A stretch of DNA of 64,000 nucleotides from Parasponia andersonii. Its lineage: Eukaryota > Streptophyta > Magnoliopsida > Rosales > Cannabaceae. The position numbers and the translations under genes are program-made. Position 1 is the stretch's first letter. Every line of letters begins with the position of its first letter. Below the pieces are notes generated by a model. That model worked only from the letters and a program-made list of their open reading frames with translations, had not been told where the DNA came from and did no database searches. Of the stretch, positions 10,333 to 23,145 are shown one piece after another. Location: positions 298,153-362,152 of the forward strand of contig JXTB01000138.1 in assembly GCA_002914805.1 (NCBI GenBank). Direction: 5' to 3'.

Positions 10333-13170
10333 GGGCAGCTGTTGGGTTTTGTCGCCGTTTGATGGGAACTTGTTGAATAATTTGTTGGGGTAACTAGTTG
10401 TAGTGATCATCAGGTTATTATGATGAGGTGGGGTAACTAGTTGTAGTGATCAACATAAGATTAAATTTTGTGAAAAGGGTAAAGATAATATAACGGTACT
10501 ATTGTTTGGTCCGTTTCCATTCGCTCTTGGAAGTGGGGTCATGTGAAAGCTAGGCATGTGAATATGGGCAGTGCTCGGCAGAGGGTGAGACCAGACCAGA
10601 CTCGGGAGTCGTTAATAACTTGTTACATACAAACCCCTTATAACTATGTTATGCTTTTTTGCCTACTTTTCTTCAACTTGAAGACAAGACAAGTATTCCA
10701 TTTCTTTCATTTTCTTGTGATCTCTTTCTTTTGGTGCTACTTCTCTCTCTCTCTCTTTTTATTTGTAGTTTTTTATATGATATTAAACGTTTTAATATTG
10801 CTGTGTGATACTGTATCATCATTATTGAATATTGATTCATGATTAATCATATATTTTTTGGAGAAATAATTATACATTTAGTTGTCAATTATTACATATA
10901 AATGTTGCCAAATGAGTCCAACATTTTTCTTTAAATGCTTGAGTTTGTGTGAAAGCAATTTATATTATGCCTGTGGACTTATTTATTTATTTAAAAAATG
11001 AGACTTAACTAATAACTTCTATTTTTTATAAATTAAAAGAAAATATCTACTATTATTCAATCCTCATCCTAATTTATTAGAGATAAAAAGTTTTCACGCT
11101 TACTCTGATATGACTCGAACCTAATATCGAGATTCTAGATAATGTGTGCACTTACCATTTGAGCCAACCTATTTCGTCAAATTAGTATCGATTTATAGAC
11201 AAATGATATTCACAGTTTTTTTTTTTCTGGTTAAATTTTTTTTGGGTAGATTCACACATTTAGGGTTTCAATGTTTAGTAGGATTTTACTTTTAAAATGA
11301 ATGTTAAGTATTTTTGTTTAAACACTCAAGTATACGCATGAGAATTTTTTTTGTGTGAAAAAATTCTAAATTTATTTCAATTTAAAATTTCCTTATTATA
11401 TTCTCCTTTTGAGGAAGCAGATCGTTTGTATATTTTTGCTTCATTTAATCTTATTGTGCACATCACTAAGAAAGGTAGGTAATTTTTAAGGAAAAAAAAA
11501 TATAAATAAATTAATATTTATTTGTGAGTTCCCTATCTGATGTGTACAAAATTTACTAGGTGAACAAGGTACGTACAACTTTACAAAAGAAAAAAATAGT
11601 CCATAAGTTGATCTCATTAAAGACAAACTTGCGTTGCCACATTAGTTGACTAATTGGTATCCCTAGAATTCACTTAAACTATCAAACTTGGGCTTTCTTT
11701 TTTTTTTCCTCGTTCTCTAAAGTAAAACCTGCTCACTTAATACATGATAACATTGTTCGTTGTAACCTTATTTTGTTTTCCTATGGGTAACTTAGTTGTT
11801 ACTGGTTTGTTAATTTTAAGGTCGACAGCTAAATTTTAAATAAATTTAATTCATAGGTAAGTAGTTTAAAGGTAAGAAAATCACGTATTTTATGTCTAAA
11901 ATAAAAAAGAATTAATGGTAAGTAAATCTAAAAACATTGAATTCATATTAAAGGTAATAAAGTGCTAAAAAAATTATTTAATTGATACTAGAGGTAATTC
12001 AGTTGAAAATAAAATTTAGAACGTGTAAGAAAATTAGATAATTAAATTCCGAATAAAGTTTGAAAATGTAAGAAATTAAATAATTGAATTGCAAATAAAA
12101 TTCAATTCATCTTAATGTACGTACTTAAATAAAAAAGGCAACAAAATCACATCGACACCAACGCCTAGAAAACATTGATTGGTAATTAAATTCCAAAAGA
12201 CATTTCATTCATATTAAGTTGAACTAAATAAAAATTAAATCGAAAAGGTAAGAGAAAAAATAAAAAAGGATTGGAATCATAACTAAATTAAATTGAAATG
12301 AAATAATTCTATTCCATTTCCACCATATAGGAAAAAATTCCGAAAATTTACTCCTATGTTAATTGGAATCTGAACGGAAATATGTGAGATTAACATTCTA
12401 TTGCGGTGATTTTTCACCTTGGTGTTGGTATTATTGAATGTAAATATTTATACTGAGAAAAAAAACAAAATTATTATTGAACTCAAGTATCGGTTTTCAT
12501 ACTTATTTTTCTAGTGGTGAGGCATTTTAAATTCAGAATATAATCCTTTATATTAGGATGAGCTAGGTGTTGTTGCCACCGGGCTATGCATGCAATTACG
12601 AACAAATTTTTTATTATATGTGTGTTAAAATACCCACCAAATATCATCTAAAAAAGGCTTTTCCCTATGACTCTTATGAGGGACTTAAGTGTTACTAAAC
12701 AGTGAAATTGGAGCAAAATTAGGAACCCCGGTTTTTGCCAACCAAAAAGTTCAATAAAATTGTTGAGGAGTTTGAGCCTTTGAGGGGATTGGGACTCTTG
12801 TAATTGGAGAATATAATTAATTGATTACTTTATACCTTTAACTCTAGAACGTTTTTCTTCACAAAAGCCCCGGATTTCTTTGACATGCAATACTGCTGAA
12901 AATATAAAAATATCAACTAACTAATTAACCAATCTCAGTACATTATTTTAAAATTTAACTCGTTATAATTTCCGTTGTTATTGGCTTAAAATAGTTATTC
13001 AATTTATTTGGAAAGAGAGATTCGACATGGATCAGTTATAATCAAACATTTAAATAATTGAATAAACTAGTCTTAAAATTTCTTATACAGAACATCAAAA
13101 TATACGTATACACATATTCTTTTACTTAAAGCAAATTTGGAATTGAATTTGATTATAAAGTTGGAGAAGA
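10333..13170. other. Intergenic region between RGL-A and RGL-B
   Basis: AT-rich DNA with no supported gene. It contains the 5' flank of RGL-A, a direct repeat of GGGGTAACTAGTTGTAGTGA at about 10387 and 10431, a SINE (10985-11172) and the 3' flank of RGL-B. ORFs such as the one at 10543-10842 lack any recognisable domain and I treat them as chance. Confidence 0.6.
10985..11172 (-). mobile_element. tRNA-derived SINE, copy 1
   Basis: On the minus strand the head reads GGTTGGCTCAAATGGTAAGT, an A-box-like block, followed about 45 bases later by GGTTCGAGTCA, a B-box match. This is the internal RNA polymerase III promoter spacing of a tRNA. The tail TATTTTCTTTTAATTTATAA and TATTAGTTAAGTCTCATTTT closely matches the tail of the sequence at 45660-45835. 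It cannot fold as a complete tRNA, so I call a SINE. Confidence 0.65.
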
Positions 13171-16100
13171 TCAAATAGGGGGACCTTCTAAGCGAATATA
13201 ATCATACATAATCCCCTGAAATGGACCGTTGCTTCTAGGCTGATTTAAAAAGATTGTATTATCTCCTGCAACAAGCCTAGTTCCTGGCACGTTCACATTG
13301 TATAGCCAGTAAAGGCCGTGGATCCCATGTCTCGCAATTGAATTGTCTTTCCCTATTAATCCACTTGTGAACAGAGGTCGATTTCCCAGTTTTGGATCGT
13401 TTACTCGAACCTATACAACATTTAATATACATATAACACACGCATATATTAGTATTTTTTATTTATTTGAAGTAATATATTAGTATGTTGAAGATTGTAA
13501 ATTGCTCATAATAAACCTACTTAAGGGGCAACACATTTAGTTAATTTCATCGGAGAAAAAAAAAAAAAACAAAGAAGATATGTCACTAGCAGATGCTCCA
13601 TATTGTCAAGTATTATTTTTTGTATGTCATGTATTTAAATTTTAAAAGTAAGTTGGTAAAAAAATAATGAAATAGGAAAAGTGTACTAGAAAATGTTTCA
13701 TCAATTTGACTTAGGGGAAACTCATTCTTTATTCTTATGCATGTATACCTGTAATTCAGAAAGAGTAGCTGATGCCAGTGCTAATCTTAGCTTATAGGTT
13801 GAGTTCTTGTCCACTTTGTCAAGCTTGAATTGGATTTGCCAAGTAGTTCCTTGATATGTATTACCCTCTTTTTTCCTGTAAAGTTATAAATATTTAAGCT
13901 TGTAGGTTTAATTTTCGTATCTGGAACAAATGTTACATGTATTTGTAATTGTTATAATGTAGCTAACTATGTACTTTAGGAGATAGAGGTTTCCATCTGC
14001 CATGAAACTTGTTCACAAAGGAAAAAAAAAATAGCCATATTACAGAATATTGGAAGAGTATGGCACCTGGTAACCTGAGCAAAAAACCAGTCTTTGCTGT
14101 AGTCACTTACACCAACGGTGTACACCAAATCTTTATCAGGATAAAGTTCTGCATATCTTTCCCAAAGCCCATATTGTCTAAACCTGCCAATTAAATAAAA
14201 GGCATAAAATGTTAGATTTGTGTGTTTATATATGATCAATGTATTGTATATGAAGTGATGTATACTATATAGTGCAAGTGAGCAAAACTAGTCTAAGAAA
14301 ACTGTGCTGAAAGAGCTACGTAATCTCACACGTTAAGATTTCCAAGGAAATGAATTTGAATTTTTTTCCATGGGAGTAATATGAATGCTTAATTACTTAT
14401 CAGGGTGATTGACATAAAGTTTGTTGATGTAGTTGGGATTAGGATCAGGAACGTAGAACTCTGCAGCTGAGCGGTCAGGAATGCCAATTTCCCATAATGT
14501 TGGTCCATCTCTTGGCGGCTCATACACAAGATCCCCCGTATCAACGTAGCACCCTGTATATCCAAACCAAATCTTTACTTCTCAGGGGGAAAAAAAAAAA
14601 GAAAAAAAACCTTCATTTTGTGGTTTAAGACGAAGCATATGTAAGAACAGTGCTTTTAAAAACATCATTGACTAATAAGATATGAAACCTATTTATGGAT
14701 TTACCCATCGAATTCACAAATGGGATGCATAATTTTATTAGTTTGCGGTGCTAGACACACCACGCTTGCTCGCTAATATGAAACACAACGTTTGGACACA
14801 AATCGTAATGGTAAAAGCGTATTAGTGCATAAATATTACAAACTAATAAAGACGTTGGTCCCATTTATAGAATCTAAACATAGAACTCACATCTATGTCA
14901 CATAGTAACATATACTGGTCTGAGAATGTTGAACAAATCAATAATTATAGCTTACCAATCAGCCGCAATAGGAACAGTGAAAAAAGGCAGCCGCAATAGG
15001 AATAGTAAAATGGGCAGTCGCAATAGCAATAGTGAAAAGAGTAGCCATAATAGCAATAGTAAAAGATGGTGTTCATACTACCTTTCAAGTTCTATAAATA
15101 CGGAGGGCTTCATCACTTGTTTTGCATCCTATTCTAAATCATCTTACTTTCTAAGAGAGAATTCAAGCCTAGGAATTCCTCATAGTGTCCCACTTATTTT
15201 CTCTTGAATTGTTTAGAGAGAGTGTTTTCTCCTATTTCAAGAGAGAGAGAGATATTCATTTGTTTTCTCCTTGTATTTAGAGAGAAGTGAGTTGTAATCT
15301 CCTTTCATAGTGAAATTCTTTATAGTCTTATCCATGGACGTAGCCTAAATTGAGTGAACCACATTAATTCTTTTGTGTGCCTTATTTTTTTTTTTCATTT
15401 TACCCAAATTTTCTTAACTCGTATTTTAGCTGTGTGTTATCGCTTCCGCAAAGTCGATCTCCTAACAGTGGTATCAAAGCCATTGGTTGGAGTACTGTTC
15501 ACATATACGACTATTCACATATACGATACTGTTCACGTATACGGTACTATTCACGTATATAGTACTGTTCATATACAATGAAACGGTGGTAACTGAACAA
15601 ATCGTGGTGAACAAAAATGGCGGCAAAATTCGATATTGAGAAGTTTAATGGAAGCAATTTCTCTTTGTGGAAAATGAAGATAAAGGAAATCTTGAGAAAA
15701 GATAATTGCCTAGCAGCAATTGAGGAAATACCTGCTGAGATTACTGATGATAAAAGGTGGGACGAGATGGATAATAATATTTTCGCTAACTTATATCTAG
15801 CACTAGCAGATGGAGTCCTGTCGAGTATTGAGGAGAAGAAGTCAGCCAAGGAGATATGGGATACACTGACAAAGTTGTATCAAGCCAAGTCGCTTCACAA
15901 AAAAATTTTCTTGAAGAGAAAGCTTTATACCCTTCGGATGGCGGAAGTAATAATAGTGACCGACCACATCAATACACTCAACACTCTATTCTCATAGCTC
16001 ACAACAATGGAGAATAAAATAGAGAATAATGAACATATAGAAAGGATAATGAACATATAGAAATCTTACTTCAGAGTCTACCTGATTCGTATGATCAACT

Positions 16101-19100
16101 CATCATAAATGTGACTAACAATACAACAACTCTAGTTTTCAACGATCTTACAGCTACTGTTCTTGAAGAAGAAACTCGGCGTAAGAATAAGGAAGACAAA
16201 TTAGTAAGTTCACAGTAAGTAGAGGCTTTGACAATGAGAGGGAGATCAACGGAACGTGGCCCCAGTAGGAGTCAGAGTCATGGTAGATCAAAGTCAAGAA
16301 GTAATAAGAATGTCAAGTATTATCACTGTGGCAAGAAATGACACGTCAAAAGGGAGTGTTAGTAACTCAAGAAGAATAGAAATTCCAGAAGGAAGGACCC
16401 CGAGTCATCAAATGCTCAGGAGAATGTTGCAAATACTTCAGATGATGGAGAAATCCTATATAGTGAAGTAGCAACAATTTCTAAGGATAGACGACAGCTC
16501 ACTGATGTTTGGTTAATGGATTCGGGAGCAACATGACACATGACTTCTCACAGAAAATGGTTTCACACATATGAACCTGTCTGTAGAGGATCTGTATTCA
16601 TGGGTAATGATCATGCCTTAGAGATCACTGTGATTGGTACTATCAAAATAAAAATGTATGATGGCGCTATTCGTACTATTCAAGAAGTGCGACATGTGCA
16701 GGGCCTGAAGAAAAATCTATTGTCTTTAGGACAATTAGATAACCTTGGTTGCAAAACTCGTGTCGAGAATGGGATCTTAAAGATTATGAAGGGCGTGCTT
16801 GTAGTAATGAAGGCAGAGAAAATCGTAGTGAATCTATAAATGCTTAAAGGAGATACACTAATGGAAGCAGAGGCATCAGTTGCTTCAACAAATTCCGGAG
16901 AAGAATCAACGATGATGTGGCATCGTAAGCTTGGCCATATGTCGGAACGAGACTTGAAGATTCTCTCTAAACGGAGGTTGCTTCCTAGTTTCACAAATGT
17001 ATCTTTTACCCTTTTGTGAGCATTGTGTCACAAACAAGCAACATAGATTAAAGTTTAGCACATTCAGTTCTAGAAGTAAAAAAGTTCTAAACTTGGTTCA
17101 CTCTGATGTTTGGTAAGCACCGGTAATGTCCCTAGGAGGAGCTAGATACTTTGTATCTTTTATTGATGATCACTCCAGGAGATGTTATGTGTATCCTATC
17201 AAGAGGAAGGCAGATATGTTTTCAGTCTTCCAAATATTCAAAGCACGGATAGAGCTTGAATCTAGAGAAAAGATCAAATGTTTAAGGACAGACAATGGAG
17301 GAGAATATACAAACGATGAATTTGATAACTTCTGTCAACAATGAGGTATCAAGAGGCAGTTCACAGTAGCGTACACTCCTCAACAAAATGGACTGGCAAA
17401 GCGGATGAACAGAACCTTGTTAGAAAGAACAAGAGTAATGTTGAAAGCTGCAGGTCTACCCAAGACATTTTGGCCAGAAGCAGTCAAAACTGCATGTTAT
17501 GTGATCAATTGATCTCTATCAACAACGATTGATCTATAGACACCGATGGAGATGTGGACTGATAAGTCAGCTGATTATTCTCACTTACATATGTTTGGAT
17601 GTCCTGTGTACGTGATGTACAACGCTCAAGAAATCACAAAACTAGATTCAAAGTCCAGAAGGTGTGTACTCTTGGGATATGCTGATGGAGTCAAGGGATA
17701 TCACTTATAGGATCCCACTGCCCATAAGGTTATCATCAGCAGAGATGTGATATTTGTAGAGAATAAACTGCAATTCTCTGCAAGAGAAAGGAGACGATAG
17801 CAGACCAGAAACTATTACAGTTCAGATAGAAAAGAATATTGAAGATTCAGATTTTTTTGAAGTAGCACTAGAGCATGAAGTAGAAGAACCAATCGAGGAA
17901 GAGGCTTCTGAAATTCGTCGGTCAACTCGTGAGAGAAGAGCACCGGCATGGCACTCGGATTATATCACTGAGAGCAATATTGCATACTGTCTTTTAACAG
18001 AGGATGGAGAGCCAACAACTTTCCATGAGGCTAACAAAAGCCCGGATGTATCCCTATGGATGACAGCAATATAAGAAGAGATTGAAACCCTTCACAATAA
18101 CAAAACATGGGATCTTGTTTCGCTACCACAAAGAAGGAAGGCTATTGGCAACAAATGGGGCTAAAAAATCAAGCATGATAGTAATGATCAAGTGGAGCGA
18201 TATCGTGCGAGATTAGTGGTAAAAGGATACGCTCAGCAAAAAGGTATTGACTTCAATGAGATATTTTAACCTGTAGTTTGACTGACAACAGTTAGAGTGG
18301 TTCTGGCGATATGTGCTACGTTTGACCTACATCTAGAGCAACTAGATGTAAAAACTGCTTTTCTTCATGGAGAACTTGAAGAAGAGATTTATATGCTCTA
18401 ACCAGAAGGTTTTGCTGAAACAGGCAAGGAGAACTTGATTTGCAAGTTGAACAAATCTCTATACGGTCTCAAACAGGCGCCGAGGTGTTGGTATAAGAGA
18501 TTTGATTCCTTCATCATAAGCTTTGTGTACAACAGACTCAGTTTAGACCACTGCATATACTTTAGGAGGTTTGATAAAGATAGTGACTTCATTATCTTAT
18601 TGTTGTACGTGGATGACATGTTGGTAGCAGGCCCCAACAAAGGCAGAATCCAAGAATTGAAGGCACAGTTAGCTAGGAAATTTGATATGAAGGACTTGGG
18701 ACTAGCAAACAAGATTCTAGGGATACAAATTCACCAAGACAGAGGTAACAGGAAGATTCGGCTTTCTCAGAAGAATTATTTGAAAAAAAATCTTGCACCG
18801 CATCAATATGCAAGATTGTAAGTCGATTTCTACCCCACTTCTTGTTAACTTCAAGTTATCTTCCGGGATGTGTCCTAGCAATGAAGCAGAGAGGATGGAG
18901 ATGTCTTGAGTACTATATACATCAGCAGTGGGAAGCCTAATGTTCACTATGATATGTACAAGACCAGACATTGCACAAGCAATGGGAGCAGTTAGTCGAT
19001 ATATGGCGAATCCTGGTAGAGATCATTAGAATGCTGTGAAGAGAATTTTGAGATACATCAAAAAAACCTCAGATGCTGCATTATGTTACAGAAGATCAGA

Positions 19101-22100
19101 ATTTACTATCAGAGGATATGTTGATTCCTAGCAATGAAGCAGAGAAGATGGAGATGTCTCGAGTACCGTATGCATCAGCAGTGGGAAGCCTAATGTTCAC
19201 TATGATATATACAAGACCAGACATTGCACAAGCAGTGGGAGCATTTAGTCGATATATGGTGAATCCTGGTAGAGATCATTGGAATGCTGTGAAGAGAATT
19301 CTGAGATACATCAAAAGAACCTCAGATACTGCATTATGTTACAGAGGATCAGAATTTACTGTCAGAGGATATGTTGATTCAGATTTTGCAGGTGATCTTG
19401 ACAAACGAAAATCTACTACAGGCTATGTGTTTACTCTTGCAGAAGGAGCTGTAAGCTGAGTTTCGAATCTACAAGCTATTGTGGTTTTATCTACAACAGA
19501 AGCAGTATACATGGCGGCTACACAAGCTTGTAAAGAGGCTATTTGGATTCAAAGGTTATTGGAGGAGCTCGGGCTCAAACAAGAAAAGATTCCTCTATTT
19601 TGTGACAGTCAAAGTGCCTTGTACATTGCAAAGAATCCAGCCTTTTATTCCAGGACAAAGCATATTGGTGTTCAATATCACTTTGTTCGAGAAGTAGTAG
19701 AAGATGGAAGTGTGGACATGAAGAAGATTCACACAAAGGAGAACCTAGCAGATGCTTTAACCAAACCAATCAACACTAATAAGTTTCAATAGTGTAGATC
19801 CTTATATGACCTAGCAGAAATATAAGCAGTATGAAGAATTAATAAGGGAAGAAAAGAGAGATTTATCAAGTATGAAGACATGATTAAAATCAAGTCTTCA
19901 AGTAGGAGAATGTTGAACAAATCAACAATTGCAGCTAACCAACCAGCCGCAATAGGAACAGTGAAAAAAGGCAGCAGCAATAGAAATAGTAAAAAAGGCA
20001 GCCGCATAGCAATAGTGAAAAAAGCAGCCGTAATAGTAATAGTAAAAGATGGTGTTCACACCACCTTTCAAGTTCTATAAATACGAAAGGCTTCATCACT
20101 TGTTTTACATCCCATTCTAAATCCTCTTCCTTTTTAAGAGAGAATTCAAGCCTAGGAATTCCTTTTAGTATCCCACTTATTTTCTCCTATTTCAAGAGAG
20201 AGAGAGGTTCATTTATTCTCTCCTTGTATTTAGAGAGAAGTGAATTGTAATCTCATTTTCAGAGTGAAATTCTTCACGGTCTTATTTATGAACGTAGCCT
20301 AAATTAAGTGAACCACGTTAATTCTTTTGTGTGCTTTATTTTTTTTTATTTTATCCAAATTTTCTCAACTCGTATTTTAACTGTGTGTTATCGCTTCCGT
20401 AAAGTCGATCTCCTGACAGAAACAGAGAATATAGTGATGATAAAAAAGATGTACCAGAGGTTATTGTAAGGACCACATCGTAGCGATAATCTCCAATGAA
20501 ACCAGGGACCCACGCGTAAAGATTGTAGTCGCCCGTACGTACATCACTGATTGAGAAATAGCCATTCTTGTCTGCTCTGCTCCAAAATTGGTAATCCTAA
20601 TCCCAAGTTTTTTAAAATACATACATTATGTACTACTAAAAGTAACATAATCAATGTATATATAAGGCATATATAATTCTTAAAAATAAGTACTTGATCA
20701 AACTGCATACATATTGGAATAAATATTTAAAGAAATCACACAAGTCACCTTGCACTCTCGCTGCCACGATCCAACCTCTCCGGGTGGGGCTAGCCCCACA
20801 TATGCACCTTCTGCCGAAATGGAGTCATTGTTGATATACCTATATGTGTATATACATATTATGTAAATATAAATAATAAGAAAAATCTTTTTCTATAACG
20901 TACAAAAAATCTATGATTTTTGTTTAATGAAAATTTTCCTTCTCTATACCTATCTTTTACAAGAAATCTTCCGCTAACGTTACCACGTTCTTCTGATTTG
21001 GGAAAATCCTCTGAAGCTGGGAAGCTATAAGGCCAGCTCTGCTCTTCAATCTTCATCTGCGTATCAATTGAAGACGTATTTTAGGTTTTACCTAGCTATA
21101 TATGTATATATATATGGTTCAAGTAGAAGGAAAAAAAAAAAAAAGAAAAAACGGTCGTTAAAGTTGTCAAAATGAACCTGTATTTTAGCGTCCTCCCATA
21201 ATTGAAGTGACTCATCGTTTCCATCAAATAAAGAGTTGACATAAATAAAAACAGGGCCGAAAACTTTCTTCCACTGCTCGCCATCTCCAAATCTTGGCAC
21301 CAAATCCTCTCCCGAATAATGAGCACTCAGAAAAACCTATTATTAACATAATATTCATGTTTATTTCATAATCATAAAAGGCTTATTTAATGAAAAAAAT
21401 AACAAACGACATGTCATTTCCTACATATAACAACATTTGTGTCATGTTAGAACCAACGCTAATTAGTTTCTAAAAAAGAGATGTCTAGCTCAAGTACATA
21501 AATATGATTATACATATGGCATGTATATATGTAGGATATCTAACTCAAGTATAAGTAATGTAAAGACATACAGGTACAAAAAAATGTACTGCTTCATGCA
21601 ATTTTTGGCTTGTGGTATAGTTAAGTGCCTATGCTCATGTATATATGTAGAAAAGAATTGGCATACCGCAAGAGCAGTTGGGCCAACATGGGAGGTGAGA
21701 TTCTGTTTAACAGGACCACCGGATCGGAACTCATTGCTGGGTGTGATTATCCAAAACCCCACGGTAGGGTCCTTGGCTATCCACCCATGAACCCGAATAT
21801 CTTTGTTCTCGCATGAGTATTGATATTTGTCGTCCACCTAATATATATATTAGTTTTGGCTTAGTAATTAGTACAAAGAAATTGATCTTACTCATGAAAT
21901 TCATATGATCCGTCCAATAAAAACATAAAAATTGAAAATGTTACGTACCTCTCCTTTGAAATCCGGCTCCAAGGGATTCACAAGTAAAACAGCCTCCGGA
22001 TAAGCCAAGGCTTGGCCTCTAGGTGGTAACCGATCATCTGGAAGGGGCATGCTTCTTTGCCTGTTGTCTGCTACGGCCATGTTGTGAAACCTACTTGTTC

Positions 22101-23099
22101 ATAATACACAGTCAATAAGCTCTTTTATTTGGTCGATCGGCGATCAATGCTACGAGAAACTTATATGATCCTTGCATCACACACTAACAAAGTATCTTAA
22201 AATCTCTTATATATAGGACTCACGTACTATAGTATTAATGTGTGAAGTCAACGTCATAATAAGATGCCATGTAGAATCACTTTTGTTATCGGTAAAATGA
22301 ATTTTTATTAAATAGGAAATTAAGAGAGGTGACGAATTTAAGTATGGCAAGTACTTGTCTTTCCTGAGTTTGAAAGCAATTCTTGTTTCACCAAGGTTGA
22401 AACCAGGCCAATCCTTTAAGTGCTCGTAAATGGCATAAGAGTAGAAGCCTGAGGAGCCCCTTAGCAATATGAACCTATATATACACACAAATATATAGGA
22501 AAGCCAATTATCAGAATCATGCAAAACATGTTATTTTTATTTTAGTAATTGATCAGTGTATGATATCTAATATTCTTAAAATTTAAGGACCTTTTGTCAA
22601 TACTTAAGGGCACAAGCTTGCCCTCCATCGAGGAATCCCATGTTCTGGTGAAAGAGATTTCCACCTGTTCCTCATTTTCTACTATAACCCTGAAACTCGT
22701 TCCCTTTATCCTGAACATCTAAAGCAAAATTTGTGTCATATATTATATATGGTTTGTATCATCAAATCATCAGTGTTTTTGAGTCACAAAAATATTACTT
22801 GCACAATGATAAAAGTAGATATTTAGTGACAATTTTTAATTAGTTACATAAGAGTTAAAATAGTTATGACCGACCACTAATAAAGTTTCTTGTAAGTTTC
22901 TAGCAATGCAAATTATGAAGAAGGATCGGAATTAAATTAAGAAGATCATGATGATGAGCTATTGATGAAGAAAGAGGGTAAGGATATAGAGATCACATAC
23001 ACATCAAATATTGTACCAGTGCTGGTTGGTGAGTTCCACACTAGGTCCCAGTACCTATATATAAGCACGTAAAATTAAATTTAAAAAAAAAAAGATGTA

Positions 23100-23145
<46 letters not shown>

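Larger units (their letters stand above)
14927..20418 (+). mobile_element. Ty1/copia LTR retrotransposon (Tork/Tnt1-like) in RGL-B intron 11
   Basis: Two LTRs (14927-15467, 19911-20418) flank gag, protease, integrase, reverse transcriptase and RNase H in copia order. The element lies in the antisense direction to RGL-B, inserted 36 bases past the exon 11 donor. Multiple stops, a lost catalytic Glu in integrase and an internal 253-bp duplication make it inactive. The LTRs differ by many substitutions and an indel of about 30 bp, so the insertion is not recent. The flanks read ...GAGAA and GAAAC..., so I see no clean 5-bp target duplication. Confidence 0.93.

Noticed and set aside
10543-10842. 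99-aa ORF with hydrophobic residues as a small membrane protein
   Set aside because: The sequence is T-rich low-complexity DNA in the RGL-A 5' flank; hydrophobicity follows from composition.
11080-11172. A tRNA gene on the minus strand
   Set aside because: Only A- and B-box-like blocks are present; acceptor and anticodon stems do not pair, so a SINE head is more likely.
14922-20423. A 5-bp target duplication for the copia element
   Set aside because: The flanks are GAGAA and GAAAC; only a three-base GAA is shared, so I do not claim a duplication.
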